A stretch of DNA of 56,804 bases. Source: an uncultured Lachnospiraceae bacterium. Lineage in GTDB: Bacteria; Bacillota; Clostridia; Lachnospirales; Lachnospiraceae. The translations under genes and the position numbers were made by a program. Of the stretch, positions 1-8,669 are shown in pieces. The notes under the pieces were generated by a model, which saw only the letters and a program-made list of their open reading frames with translations, was not told where the DNA came from and ran no database searches. How positions within the stretch are numbered: the stretch's first letter is position 1; each line of letters begins with the position of its first letter. Where the stretch lies: NCBI GenBank assembly GCA_910588535.1, contig CAJUOO010000013.1, positions 1-56,804 on the forward strand. Direction: 5' to 3'.

Positions 1-192
1 GCTTAGCGTCCGCTGCGTTTTTCACTAAGCGGGAGCGGGGTGACGGAGAACCACAACCAATTCGCCGGGCGGATCATTTCAGAAAATGATACAACAGATA
101 GATAAGAGTGTATATATTTTTCATCAGAAATTTATGTTTTATATGAAAATACAGAAAAAACTGCCGATATAATAGCTAAAGGAGGGATTTTA
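1..192. other. Leading 192 bp, no clear gene
   Basis: The first 90 bases are more GC-rich than the rest. They hold an open frame on the plus strand (codons from base 3, stop TGA at 87-89) that could be the last 28 codons of a gene truncated by the window edge, but I do not recognise the peptide. From about 90 the DNA is AT-rich. A TATAAT at 168-173 could be the -10 of the next gene; no convincing -35 is visible 16-18 bp upstream. A strong Shine-Dalgarno AAAGGAGG precedes the ATG at 193. Confidence 0.3.
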
Positions 193-918
193 ATGAGTAC
201 GATAGCACAAGTGGAAGGCAGTATTGTGGCAAGTGATTATGAGGCTGCGCAGGCAAAGAAGAAATCTAAGGTCTCAGGAAAGACGATCGGTCAGCCAGAA
301 CTGAGTGAAAAAGGCCAAAAATATTATGAGGAACTTAAGAAAAAGTATTCCAACATGGATTTTGTTCTGGTGAGCAAGGATATGAAGGAGCAAGCAAAGG
401 CTCAGGCGGGCAATTATGCCAATCCCAATCGAATGGTAGTTCTGATTGATGAAGAAAAGATCGAGCGGATGGCAGAAGATGAGAACTATCGCAAACAGTA
501 TGAAAGCATTATTAAAAATGCTGCGACAAAGCTTCCAGAGCTTCAGAGTAGTCTGGGGAAAGCTGCATCAAATGTAAAGACCTTTGGCATGAAGGTGAAT
601 GATAATGGCACGGCATCTTATTTTGCTGTGGTCGATAAGTCACTTGCTTCGCAGAGGGATAGGATCGAGAAAAATGCGGCAAAGAAAAAAGAAGCACAGA
701 AGACGGCTGATAAAAAGGCTGCGAAAAAAGCTGCTGAAGAAAAGCTAGATAAGAAACGACTTGAGGGAAAGGAACAGGATGAGGATACTGTGATGGTGGA
801 AGCCACCACCATAGATGAATTGATAGAAAAAATCAATCAAGCCCTCTATGGCGATGGAAATAGAGTGAGAACCGAGGAGGAGAGAGCGCTGGGACAGCAT
901 ATTGACTTCTGGGGTTAA
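193..918 (+). CDS. DUF6033-like hypothetical protein
   Basis: A 241-residue cytoplasmic protein with no signal peptide or membrane segment. Residues 1-150 look globular and include a YYEELKKKYSNMDFVLVS stretch typical of a DUF6033-type family that I associate with Lachnospiraceae; its function is unknown. Residues about 150-195 are a Lys/Ala/Glu-rich helix, probably a coiled coil or nucleic-acid-interacting linker. The C-terminus carries a short acidic then helical segment (TTIDELIEKINQAL). The start is supported by AAAGGAGG about 7 bases upstream. It is monocistronic here, convergent with the TauE/SafE gene. The family assignment comes from remembered sequence style, not from a search. Confidence 0.6.
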   Translation: MSTIAQVEGSIVASDYEAAQAKKKSKVSGKTIGQPELSEKGQKYYEELKKKYSNMDFVLVSKDMKEQAKAQAGNYANPNRMVVLIDEEKIERMAEDENYRKQYESIIKNAATKLPELQSSLGKAASNVKTFGMKVNDNGTASYFAVVDKSLASQRDRIEKNAAKKKEAQKTADKKAAKKAAEEKLDKKRLEGKEQDEDTVMVEATTIDELIEKINQALYGDGNRVRTEEERALGQHIDFWG

Positions 919-993
919 TTTTTGCTGTGCTGCATAGCTGAGAATACATAATGGTCGGATATATTTTGTATTCTGTGCAGTGAAAGCAGGTTT

Positions 994-1764
994 TCAAGAT
1001 ATAATGTTTACAATTAGAATCGCCGATCCAAGTATAGTAAGAATAAAGCCAGTTGCCCGGTTTAATGTGACGGCGCTGGCTTTGTTGGCAAATTTGGCAG
1101 CGATTCTCGCCCACAGAAGCGTAGAAGCTAGACAAAAACTAAGACACCAAATATCGGGCATGCCGCCTATGGCAAAATGGCTGATAGAACCAGTGAGCGC
1201 TGTAAATGCCATAATAAAGACACTGGTTCCCACAGCCGTTTTTAATTCATAGCCAAGCACGCTGGTCAGAAGGAGGAGCATCATCATTCCGCCTCCAGCT
1301 CCGATAAAACCACAGATAAAGCCGATTATCGTTCCGCTTATGATGGATTGTACTATCCTTTTTTTTGCACTGATAGTTGCCATTGTTTCTTTTGTGGTCA
1401 TCACGGGCTTTATAATAAATTTAATGCCGAGTAACAACGTCATAAACATAGAAAAATTACCCATAGTAGTATTAGGTACAAGGCTTGCAATAAAGCTTCC
1501 GATTAGCGTGAAGATAAGGACTGCCGCCATCATAATACTACCATTTTTTATGTCAAGATTTTTATTTTTTCCATAGGTGTAGGCGCTGACGGCACTGGCC
1601 AGCACATCGCTCGCAAGGGCGATCCCAACTGCCTCATAGGCGGGCAATCCAAGAAAGGTGATAAGCATCGGACTTATTACTGCGGCAGCACTCATGCCGG
1701 CAAAGCCTGTGCCAAGTCCAGCACCAATGCCGGCAATAAAACAGATAAAGAATTTATAGGGCAT
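994..1764 (-). CDS. TauE/SafE family membrane permease
   Basis: A 256-residue polytopic membrane protein of the sulfite exporter TauE/SafE family (formerly DUF81), which moves small organic or sulfur-containing anions across the cytoplasmic membrane. Two halves each begin with a Gly-rich helix: GIGAGLGTGFAGMSAAAV near residue 12 and GFICGFIGAGGGMMMLLLL near residue 150, the signature repeat of the family. Seven to eight hydrophobic segments are visible and the length is normal. Its start overlaps the end of the upstream marR-like gene by 11 bases, so the two are translationally coupled and probably co-repressed by that regulator. The substrate cannot be told from sequence. Confidence 0.88.
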   Translation of the reverse strand: MPYKFFICFIAGIGAGLGTGFAGMSAAAVISPMLITFLGLPAYEAVGIALASDVLASAVSAYTYGKNKNLDIKNGSIMMAAVLIFTLIGSFIASLVPNTTMGNFSMFMTLLLGIKFIIKPVMTTKETMATISAKKRIVQSIISGTIIGFICGFIGAGGGMMMLLLLTSVLGYELKTAVGTSVFIMAFTALTGSISHFAIGGMPDIWCLSFCLASTLLWARIAAKFANKASAVTLNRATGFILTILGSAILIVNIIS

Positions 1765-2206
1765 CTTTTTTGGTCTCCTTAAAATATAAATTAATATTAT
1801 GTTGTATGCGGAAGTGACATTCTTTCAGCAGCTTACGTTCTTCTGGCTGAAATCCGTCCAGCATAATAGACAAGAAATTTTCCTGTGCCTGTCTGCCTGC
1901 GGAGATTAAATCAGCAGCTTTGCTGCAGATAGATAGATGAAGGACTCGTTTGTCCTCTGGTTTGTAGTATTTTTTTATATATCCTTCTGCCTCTAGTGTT
2001 TTGAGTGACGTGGATACATGTGATTTAGCAAGATAACGGATCTCTATAATTTCTGCCGCTGTGTCATATTTGGGATTATTGGCAAGGAAAAGCAGAATAT
2101 CTAGTTCCATTCTTGTAATATGATAGGTATGACAGACTGGCTCCATACAATCCGCATACAATGCCTTGATAGGAGCTGGCAGTTCCCAAAGATTTAAAGG
2201 TATCAA
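1754..2206 (-). CDS. MarR family transcriptional regulator
   Basis: A 150-residue winged-helix regulator of the MarR family. The core helix-turn-helix and wing span about residues 30-95 (TRMELDILLFLANN, then AKSHVSTSLKTLEAEGYIKKYY and the wing PEDKRVLHLSI). The start codon is TTG at 2206, chosen because AAGGAG lies about 6 bases upstream and no ATG fits. It lies directly upstream of, and overlaps, the TauE/SafE permease gene, so control of that exporter is the obvious role. A consensus promoter and a 14-bp palindrome sit just upstream (separate entry), which implies autoregulation. The ligand is unknown. Confidence 0.88.
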   Translation of the reverse strand: MIPLNLWELPAPIKALYADCMEPVCHTYHITRMELDILLFLANNPKYDTAAEIIEIRYLAKSHVSTSLKTLEAEGYIKKYYKPEDKRVLHLSICSKAADLISAGRQAQENFLSIMLDGFQPEERKLLKECHFRIQHNINLYFKETKKDAL

Positions 2207-2244
2207 TTATACTCCTTTTCATTGTAAAAAAATCCGGGTAAAAT

Positions 2245-2289
2245 GTTCTATTTAGAACGAATTGTAGCATGACTTTTACATACTGTCAA
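2245..2289 (-). promoter_or_regulatory. marR-tauE promoter with 14-bp operator palindrome
   Basis: Reading the minus strand, TTGACA (2289-2284), a 17-bp spacer and TACAAT (2266-2261) form a near-consensus sigma-A promoter. Immediately downstream, at the expected transcription start, lies the perfect palindrome GTTCTA-TT-TAGAAC (2245-2258). Its position would let a MarR dimer block transcription initiation. The palindrome and spacing are seen directly; the assignment to this MarR protein is inference. Confidence 0.75.
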
Positions 2290-2405
2290 GTAATTTCAAA
2301 AAATAACAAGTTATCGGTTAAAAAATACATTACTTTGAGTTGTTTTATATTCTGTTGGTTTGATCTATGTATTGCTATGATTTTTTCATGTGGAGGTGGA
2401 AAAAA

Positions 2406-2741
2406 GTGGAAGCAAACAGAAGAGATGCAAACCTACAGATCGGAAAAAGACTGAAGGAGGCGAGAAATAATCTTGGGAGAACACAGGCAGAGCTTGCGGT
2501 ATCACTTGGTGTATCGGAGGAGCATTACCGGAAATATGAATCAGGAGCAACCGGGCTGTCGGCGGATAAGCTGCTGACGCTTCACCGTACCTATGGAATC
2601 GATCCAACCTATCTGATAACAAGCAGGAGTATGAAGGGCGATTTTGATGTGGAATACTATATAGCGAACTGCGACAAAGAACAAAAAGATGTCTTTATGG
2701 ACAGAGTGTTTGCATATATGCTGCGCATTATGAAAAAATAA
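2406..2741 (+). CDS. Small XRE-family helix-turn-helix protein
   Basis: A 111-residue protein starting at GTG 2406. This start is chosen over an upstream ATG at 2367 because GGAGGTGG lies 6-7 bases before it. Residues about 10-65 form a Cro/C1-type helix-turn-helix (LQIGKRLKEARNNLGRTQAEL, then VSEEHYRKYESG and the capping helix ADKLLTLHRTYGI). The remaining 40 residues are a small helical tail with no sensor domain. Such solitary XRE proteins are usually DNA-binding regulators of nearby or unlinked genes. Target unknown. It is divergent from marR, and the roughly 200-bp gap between them carries the marR promoter. Confidence 0.8.
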   Translation: MEANRRDANLQIGKRLKEARNNLGRTQAELAVSLGVSEEHYRKYESGATGLSADKLLTLHRTYGIDPTYLITSRSMKGDFDVEYYIANCDKEQKDVFMDRVFAYMLRIMKK

Positions 2742-2754
2742 AAAGGATAACGCC

Positions 2755-2783
2755 TTGTATTTTACCCTATATTGGGTTATAAT
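2755..2783 (+). promoter_or_regulatory. Consensus sigma-A promoter of a short transcript
   Basis: TTGTAT (2755-2760), exactly 17 bp, then TATAAT (2778-2783). No long gene follows. The transcript from about 2790 would run through the broken mini-ORF to the terminator at 2962-2998, giving an RNA of about 210 nt. Confidence 0.7.
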
Positions 2784-2829
2784 GATGGTGTGAATACATA
2801 AGGAATAATTCTTAAGTTCATTTATGTGA

Positions 2830-2943
2830 ATGTTGAAGAAACAGGTTTTTCTTATGACAGAAAGCGAAAAAAAACGGTTAGCAGCTTCATAAAGATTTCA
2901 CCATTATTCTGATATACAAGAAGCACTGCGCGAGCTAAAATAA
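2830..2943 (+). pseudogene. Broken mini-ORF or small RNA between promoter and terminator
   Basis: From ATG 2830 (or ATG 2854) a short frame encodes a 20-codon peptide ending MTESEKKRLAAS at TAA 2890-2892. The same frame continues for 16 protein-like codons, RFHHYSDIQEALRELK, to a second TAA at 2941-2943. The charged, helical composition on both sides of the stop suggests one small protein of about 28-36 residues interrupted by a nonsense codon. It lies in a compact unit with its own promoter (2755-2783) and terminator (2962-2998). The alternative is a small noncoding RNA; the 5' part can form an ACATAA/TTATGT hairpin near 2797-2827. No family recognised. Confidence 0.4.
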
Positions 2944-2961
2944 GATCTCAATTCGATGGAT

Positions 2962-2998
2962 ACCGCTGTATGAAGCCGATTCTCATACGGCGGTTTTT
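2962..2998 (+). terminator. Rho-independent terminator
   Basis: A 12-bp stem (ACCGCTGTATGA at 2962-2973 pairing with TCATACGGCGGT at 2983-2994, one G-U pair), a 9-nt loop, then TTTTT. It ends the short unit that starts at the 2755 promoter. Confidence 0.85.
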
Positions 2999-3095
2999 CA
3001 TCGAGAAAAATCTTTTAGAAAATAGTTTATCAAAAGAGAATTTGCTATAATTTTGTGTGTTATAAAATTTATTAAAAATGATTGAAGGATAAAAG

Positions 3096-3869
3096 ATGAA
3101 AAAAATAAAAGAATGGAAAGAATTATCTGATATACCCATTATCGATAAGGAGAAAGAAGCCTCTATCAGAAAAAAGCTGATAGATAGTTTGGAGGAAGGA
3201 GATTACAGTTTAGGGTTATCTACAGGTTTTCAGTATATATGCGATATTCTTTGTGAGGATTCTATCGATGGCTTCGAATCACCGGTCAATATTATAAGAA
3301 ATTATCTAAAAGAGTTGTTGATTGGCGGAATTAATATTGTTTTTTTGGAATTAGCGATGGTTTTTCCGTGTACGGGAAGCAGTATTCTGTGTATAGATTA
3401 CAATTCCTTAAACTCTGATATTCCGTTTATTATAACCACGGCAGATATGATGGGCCTACAGTCAGAAACATACAGCCTGCTAAGATCCTGTGCCTGCTCG
3501 CAGGAGGCAAAATCCTGCGTGGAAGCTGTGCTTGACGGAAAAATAAGACAAGGTATTTGTTTTCTGCGCAAAAGTATATTCTCTGGCAGTCAGCTAAGAC
3601 ATATCTGCGAGCAAGGGATCTATCTGGATTTTCTCGCTGTATTTGACGCCTTGACAAGCAGATTATTGTTGGATAGTAATATCACAGAGCTTCCTGAGCC
3701 AGATGTTGAGCTTTTGAAAACATATATATCTGACAAGAAAGAGTTTTATGAACTGTGCAGAGATCTGTTGCTTCAAAGAGGAAAGATAGTAAAGGTAAAC
3801 GGGCAGATCAATACAAAAATGTATGCCCTGCTGGATTATGTTCAACATGTACAAAACAACTTATCTTAG
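3096..3869 (+). CDS. Hypothetical protein, 257 aa
   Basis: I do not recognise this protein. It is predicted to be soluble, with no signal peptide. It is mostly helical, with a hydrophobic central stretch (LLIGGINIVFLELAMVFPC, residues about 75-95) too polar-flanked to be a clear membrane segment. Six or more cysteines are scattered through the middle (CTGSSILC, CACSQEAKSC), which could bind metal but form no standard zinc motif. A small extended -10 element (TGCTATAAT, 3043-3051) gives it its own promoter. The ribosome binding site is GAAGGAT just before the ATG. It lies between a terminator and mutS, with no functional partner evident. Confidence 0.55.
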   Translation: MKKIKEWKELSDIPIIDKEKEASIRKKLIDSLEEGDYSLGLSTGFQYICDILCEDSIDGFESPVNIIRNYLKELLIGGINIVFLELAMVFPCTGSSILCIDYNSLNSDIPFIITTADMMGLQSETYSLLRSCACSQEAKSCVEAVLDGKIRQGICFLRKSIFSGSQLRHICEQGIYLDFLAVFDALTSRLLLDSNITELPEPDVELLKTYISDKKEFYELCRDLLLQRGKIVKVNGQINTKMYALLDYVQHVQNNLS

Positions 3870-3971
3870 ATAGTATGTTGTCTTGTTATTCTAAAAAGTA
3901 TTTTTTTCCAATCAAAGATATTGCATTTCCCAGTTTTTTAGGTTATTCTATATCTTAAGGCATTTTATTGA

Positions 3972-4064
3972 ATAGGGCTGGTGCAGCCCAAATTGACGCC
4001 TGTGGAGATAGTAGGTTACGAGATCGATGAAGCAGGAAGCCCGCTGGAGTTTGACAATGGGTAG
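3972..4064 (+). pseudogene. Possible C-terminal gene remnant upstream of mutS
   Basis: In the about 220-bp gap before mutS a 30-codon frame reads GLVQPKLTPVEIVGYEIDE followed by AGSPLEFDNG and a TAG at 4062-4064. It has protein-like composition but begins right after a TGA with no start codon or ribosome site of its own, which suggests the tail of a lost gene. In related genomes miaB or small ORFs often precede mutS, but this peptide does not look like a MiaB C-terminus. Family not recognised. The rest of the gap is AT-rich with no clear promoter. Confidence 0.3.
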
Positions 4065-4093
4065 TTTACTTGATTGGAAAGGAAGATTACGCT

Positions 4094-6763
4094 GTGGCAC
4101 AATTAACACCAATGATGCAGCAATATATAGAAACAAAGGAAAAATACAAGGATTGTATTCTCTTTTATCGTCTAGGTGATTTTTATGAGATGTTTTATGA
4201 GGATGCTCTCACCGCCTCCAAGGAACTTGAGATAACTTTGACAGGGAAGAGCTGTGGACAGGAGGAGAAAGCGCCGATGTGCGGCGTCCCCTATCATGCA
4301 GTGGAGAGCTATCTTAACAAACTGGTGAGAAAGGGGTATCGTGTCGCCATCTGCGAGCAGGTGGAGGACGCCAAGCAAACCAAGGGAATTGTAAAAAGAG
4401 AAGTGATCCGCATTGTCACACCCGGCACGAACTTAAACGCTTCTGCGCTTGAGGAAAGCCGGAATAATTATCTGATGTCGATTGTCTATCTTGATGATAT
4501 TTATGGAATTTCCATCGCTGATATTTCTACAGGAGACTATTATGTCACGCAGGTATCCTCCCTGCGTGCTTTGCTTGATGAGATCACAAAATATTCCCCC
4601 GCCGAGATTATATGCAATCATGCCTTTTATGTCAGTGGTGCGGATATTGAGGATATGAGAGAGCGTCTGTCCATTGTTGTGACAGCGCTGGATTCGTGGT
4701 ATTTTGATGATATATCCTGCCAGAATGTGCTGAAAGAGCATTTTAAGATCTCTCAGCTTGAAGGTCTGGGAATTACGGACTATGAGTGTGGTGTTATCGC
4801 GGCAGGATCTCTTTTACAATATCTGTATGAGACACAGAAAAATACCTTGGAGCACATGACAAAGCTTATTCCCTACTCTACAGGCAGATTTATGGTACTT
4901 GACACCTCGACGCGAAGAAATCTGGAGCTTGTGGAGACACTTCGGGAAAAGCAGAAGAGAGGCTCACTTCTTTGGGTGTTGGATAGAACCAAGACGGCCA
5001 TGGGGGCGAGAACCTTGAGAAGCTATATTGAGCAGCCGTTGATCGCGAAAGAGGAGATCGTTAGGCGACAGGATGCTGTACAGGAGCTTTTAAAGGACAT
5101 GATCACAAGGGAGGAGCTCCGGGAATATCTGCAGCCAATATATGACATGGAGCGTCTGATTGGACGGATCAGTTATAAAACGGCGAATCCAAGAGATCTG
5201 ACCGCCTTTCAGTCCTCTATCTCCATGCTTCCCCATATTAAGCTGCTTTTGCAGAATATGAATTCTTCCCTGCTGCGGGAGATTGATACAGATATGGATG
5301 CACTTACAGATCTCTCGGATCTTATCGAGCGATCCATTATTGATGAACCGCCTATTTCTACCAGAGATGGGGGAATGATACGGGAGGGCTTTCACGCTGA
5401 GATAGACAAGCTGCGCCAAGCGAAAACAGAGGGAAAGGACTGGCTTGCGAAGCTGGAGACGGAAGAGCGCGAGCGCACTGGTATCAAAGGATTAAAAATT
5501 AAATATAACCGAATTTTTGGCTATTATCTTGAAGTGACAAATTCCTATAAAAATATGGTGCCGGAGGATTATGTTAGAAAACAGACCATGTCCAACGCAG
5601 AGCGCTTTAGCACGCCAAGACTGAAGGAGCTTGAGGAGATGATATTAGGCGCGGAAGATCGCCTGATCTCTTTGGAATATGAAGTTTTCTGTGAGATAAG
5701 GGAGAAGATAGCGGCCGAGGTGGTTCGCATCCAACTCACGGCAAAGGCTGTGGCAAAGCTAGATGTCTTTGCTTCCCTCGCCTGTGTGGCAGAACAAAAT
5801 CAATATATAAGGCCAAAGCTTAATGAAAAAGGTCTGATAGATATTAAGGGAGGCAGACATCCAGTGGTAGAACGCATGATTCCCAATGATATGTTTGTGG
5901 CAAATGATGTGTATCTGGACAATCATAACAATCGAATCTCTATTATCACAGGCCCCAATATGGCTGGAAAATCAACCTATATGCGGCAGGCGGCACTGAT
6001 TGTCCTGATGGCGCAGATTGGCAGCTTCGTGCCGGCAGATTCAGCTAATATTGGAATCTGCGACAGGATTTTTACCCGCGTGGGTGCGTCGGATGATCTG
6101 GCATCTGGGCAGAGTACTTTTATGGTAGAGATGACGGAGGTGGCTAACATTCTTCGCAATGCCACAGTAAATAGCCTTTTGATTCTTGACGAGATAGGAA
6201 GGGGCACCAGCACCTTTGACGGTCTAAGCATTGCGTGGGCGGTTGTGGAGCATATTAGCAATCCTAAGCTTTTGGGAGCAAAGACATTATTTGCGACGCA
6301 TTATCATGAGCTTACCGAGCTAGAAGGAACCTTGGGCGGCGTAAATAACTACTGCATCGCCGTGAAGGAGCAGGGAGACAATATTGTATTTCTCAGAAAA
6401 ATCGTGAAGGGCGGAGCAGACAAAAGCTATGGTATACAGGTTGCAAAGCTTGCCGGCGTGCCAGATAGCGTGATAGCGCGTGCGAAGGAGCTTGTGGAAG
6501 AATTGAGTGATGCGGACATCACGGCGAGAGCAAAGGAGATCGCCGCGTGTGGGGTTCCCGCCAGACAGACCAAGACGTCCAAAAAACCAGCCAAGCTTGA
6601 TGAGGTAGATATGGCACAGATGTCCTTGTTTGATACAGTGAAGGATGATGCTATTTTGACAGAACTAAAGGAGCTTGACATTAGTAATGTGACGCCGCTT
6701 GAGGCACTTAACATTTTATATGGTCTTCAAAATAAGATAAAAAATCGCTGGCAGAACAAATAG
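4094..6763 (+). CDS. mutS: DNA mismatch repair protein MutS
   Basis: Recognises base mismatches and small loops and recruits MutL. GTG 4094 is chosen as start (889 residues) because AGGAAG lies 8 bases upstream and the protein then begins AQLTPMMQQY as in homologues; a TTG at 4070 would add 8 residues. The mismatch-reading Phe-Tyr-Glu lies in LGDFYEMFYEDA near residue 28. Connector, lever and clamp domains follow. The ABC ATPase has Walker A GPNMAGKST near residue 620 and Walker B LLILDEIGRGTSTFDG near 695. A Lys-rich linker and the C-terminal MutS dimerisation segment end the protein. Length is normal. mutL follows after 23 bases. Confidence 0.98.
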   Translation: MAQLTPMMQQYIETKEKYKDCILFYRLGDFYEMFYEDALTASKELEITLTGKSCGQEEKAPMCGVPYHAVESYLNKLVRKGYRVAICEQVEDAKQTKGIVKREVIRIVTPGTNLNASALEESRNNYLMSIVYLDDIYGISIADISTGDYYVTQVSSLRALLDEITKYSPAEIICNHAFYVSGADIEDMRERLSIVVTALDSWYFDDISCQNVLKEHFKISQLEGLGITDYECGVIAAGSLLQYLYETQKNTLEHMTKLIPYSTGRFMVLDTSTRRNLELVETLREKQKRGSLLWVLDRTKTAMGARTLRSYIEQPLIAKEEIVRRQDAVQELLKDMITREELREYLQPIYDMERLIGRISYKTANPRDLTAFQSSISMLPHIKLLLQNMNSSLLREIDTDMDALTDLSDLIERSIIDEPPISTRDGGMIREGFHAEIDKLRQAKTEGKDWLAKLETEERERTGIKGLKIKYNRIFGYYLEVTNSYKNMVPEDYVRKQTMSNAERFSTPRLKELEEMILGAEDRLISLEYEVFCEIREKIAAEVVRIQLTAKAVAKLDVFASLACVAEQNQYIRPKLNEKGLIDIKGGRHPVVERMIPNDMFVANDVYLDNHNNRISIITGPNMAGKSTYMRQAALIVLMAQIGSFVPADSANIGICDRIFTRVGASDDLASGQSTFMVEMTEVANILRNATVNSLLILDEIGRGTSTFDGLSIAWAVVEHISNPKLLGAKTLFATHYHELTELEGTLGGVNNYCIAVKEQGDNIVFLRKIVKGGADKSYGIQVAKLAGVPDSVIARAKELVEELSDADITARAKEIAACGVPARQTKTSKKPAKLDEVDMAQMSLFDTVKDDAILTELKELDISNVTPLEALNILYGLQNKIKNRWQNK

Positions 6764-6786
6764 ATAAAAGAAAGGATGATCAAGAT

Positions 6787-8655
6787 ATGCCGTCGATTCA
6801 GGTTCTGGATCAGAATACTATCAATCAGATAGCAGCCGGGGAGGTGATTGAGCGCCCGGCCTCCGTTGTGAAGGAGCTTTTGGAAAATGCCATTGACGCA
6901 AAAGCGACTGCGGTGACAGTGGAGATTAAGGATGGCGGAATATCCTTGATCCGCATCACGGATAATGGCTGTGGAATTAAGCCAGAGGAGATCCCTCTGG
7001 CCTTCTTGCGTCACTCCACAAGTAAGATACGTTCTGTGGAAGATCTACTTACCGTATCTTCCTTGGGATTTCGAGGAGAAGCTTTGTCAAGCATCGCTGC
7101 AGTATCTCAGGTGGAGTTGATTACCAAGCTCCCGGAGGCCTTGCATGGTTCTCGCTATGTGATAGAGGGAGGAGAGGAAAAACTTAGCGAAGAAATTGGA
7201 TGCCCGGAGGGCACGACATTTCTTGTAAAAAATCTATTCTTCAATACGCCGGCGCGAAGAAAATTTTTAAAAACCTCCCAGACAGAGGCGGGTTATATTG
7301 CCGAGATGGTGGAGAGAATTGCCCTTTCTCACCCGGAAATCTCGATCCGTTTTATACAGAATAATCAAAATAAGCTGCACACCAGTGGAAACAGCAATCA
7401 GAAGGATGTGATCTATCAGGTATATGGAAGAGAGATCACAGCAAACCTTCTTCCTATCAAGAGGGAAGTTCATTTTGGAAGCGTGGAAGGATATATTGGC
7501 AAACCTGTGGTCGCGAGAGGCAACCGTTCCTTCGAGCATTGTTTTGTCAATGGCAGGTATATAAAGAGCCAGATGATTCAACGGGCGATCGAGGATGCTT
7601 ACCAACCCTATATGATGCAGCACAAATATCCATTTGTTGTATTAAACTTGACTATCCGTGCAAATCTTCTTGATATTAACGTCCACCCGGCTAAGTTAGA
7701 ATTGCGTTTTAGCAATAGTCAGGAGGTATTCGAGTTTATCAAAACATCCATCACGCAGGTACTAGAGCATAAGGAATTGATCCCGGAGGTTTCCCTACAT
7801 GACAGTCAGAAAAAGCCATTCCAGCCGGTTTTACAAAATACTGAGGCTGTACAAAATCGCAAAACGATACAGGAAACTGCCGTTTCGCAAGATACAAAAT
7901 ACCCTGAAAATCATACCATACCGCGAGATATGGAAAAAGTTACAGAGCCAAAAATCCGCCGTGCACCGGAGCCATTCGAGGTAAAGCGTGCGGAGACAGT
8001 CAAAGAACATATATCCTTTGAAGAAAAAGAGGAGGGTTTGGCTGTCCAGATGGAATTTTCTTCTATGATGGAAGTGCGCTCTAAGCATCGAATAATCGGA
8101 CAATTGTTTCAGACCTATTGGCTGGTGGAATATGAGGATAGACTGTTTCTTATCGATCAGCATGCAGCACATGAAAAGGTGCTCTATGAGCAGATCATAA
8201 AAGGGCTTAAAAATAAGGAATATGGCTCTCAGCTGTTGCATCCACCGATCATTGTCACTCTAGATCTCAAGCAGGAGGCCCTCTATACTCAGAACAAAGA
8301 AAGCTTTACCTCTCTAGGTTTTGAGATAGAGCCATTTGGAGGGAGAGAATATGCTATCAGCGCTGTGCCCAATAATCTATTTGGACTGATCAGCAAGGAG
8401 GTTTTTATCGAGATGTTGGATCAGCTTTCTGAGGAATGTAGGGGAGGCGCACAGACGATGGTGACAGAAAAGATCGCTTCCATGTCCTGCAAGGCGGCGG
8501 TCAAGGGCAGACATCGCCTTAGCACCGAGGAGGCAGAGAGCCTGATAGAACAACTGCTTTGCCTTGAGAATCCTTATTTTTGTCCACACGGGCGCCCAAC
8601 CATCATAGCTATGACCAAAACAGAGCTGGAACGAAAATTTAAGCGTATTTTATAA
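6787..8655 (+). CDS. mutL: DNA mismatch repair endonuclease MutL
   Basis: Couples mismatch recognition by MutS to strand cleavage. 622 residues. The N-terminal GHKL ATPase shows VVKELLENAIDA near residue 30, DNGCGI near 58 and GFRGEALSSI near 95. A low-complexity linker spans about 340-420. The C-terminal domain carries the metal-binding endonuclease motif DQHAAHEKVLYE near residue 458, with SCKAAVKG and CPHGRPT near the end. This is therefore the nicking type of MutL found in bacteria without MutH. The stop codon overlaps an ATG of the next frame (TAATG), although miaA probably starts 15 bases later. Confidence 0.98.
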   Translation: MPSIQVLDQNTINQIAAGEVIERPASVVKELLENAIDAKATAVTVEIKDGGISLIRITDNGCGIKPEEIPLAFLRHSTSKIRSVEDLLTVSSLGFRGEALSSIAAVSQVELITKLPEALHGSRYVIEGGEEKLSEEIGCPEGTTFLVKNLFFNTPARRKFLKTSQTEAGYIAEMVERIALSHPEISIRFIQNNQNKLHTSGNSNQKDVIYQVYGREITANLLPIKREVHFGSVEGYIGKPVVARGNRSFEHCFVNGRYIKSQMIQRAIEDAYQPYMMQHKYPFVVLNLTIRANLLDINVHPAKLELRFSNSQEVFEFIKTSITQVLEHKELIPEVSLHDSQKKPFQPVLQNTEAVQNRKTIQETAVSQDTKYPENHTIPRDMEKVTEPKIRRAPEPFEVKRAETVKEHISFEEKEEGLAVQMEFSSMMEVRSKHRIIGQLFQTYWLVEYEDRLFLIDQHAAHEKVLYEQIIKGLKNKEYGSQLLHPPIIVTLDLKQEALYTQNKESFTSLGFEIEPFGGREYAISAVPNNLFGLISKEVFIEMLDQLSEECRGGAQTMVTEKIASMSCKAAVKGRHRLSTEEAESLIEQLLCLENPYFCPHGRPTIIAMTKTELERKFKRIL

Positions 8656-8669
8656 TGGAAGGACAGAGT

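Noticed and set aside
1..40. Terminator-like GCTTAG/CTAAGC hairpin at the window start
   Set aside because: Only 6 bp of pairing over an 18-nt loop and no T-tract.
512..836. Open frames on the minus strand opposite the DUF6033-like gene
   Set aside because: Low-complexity Ala/Phe/Ser composition mirrors the Lys/Ala-rich coding strand; no ribosome sites.
2790..2998. 6S RNA
   Set aside because: Length fits, but I cannot draw the long open-bulge hairpin from the sequence, and the mini-ORF reads as protein.
7267..8241. Two minus-strand frames of 118 and 136 codons inside mutL
   Set aside because: They are antisense shadows of a clearly coding gene with intact motifs throughout.
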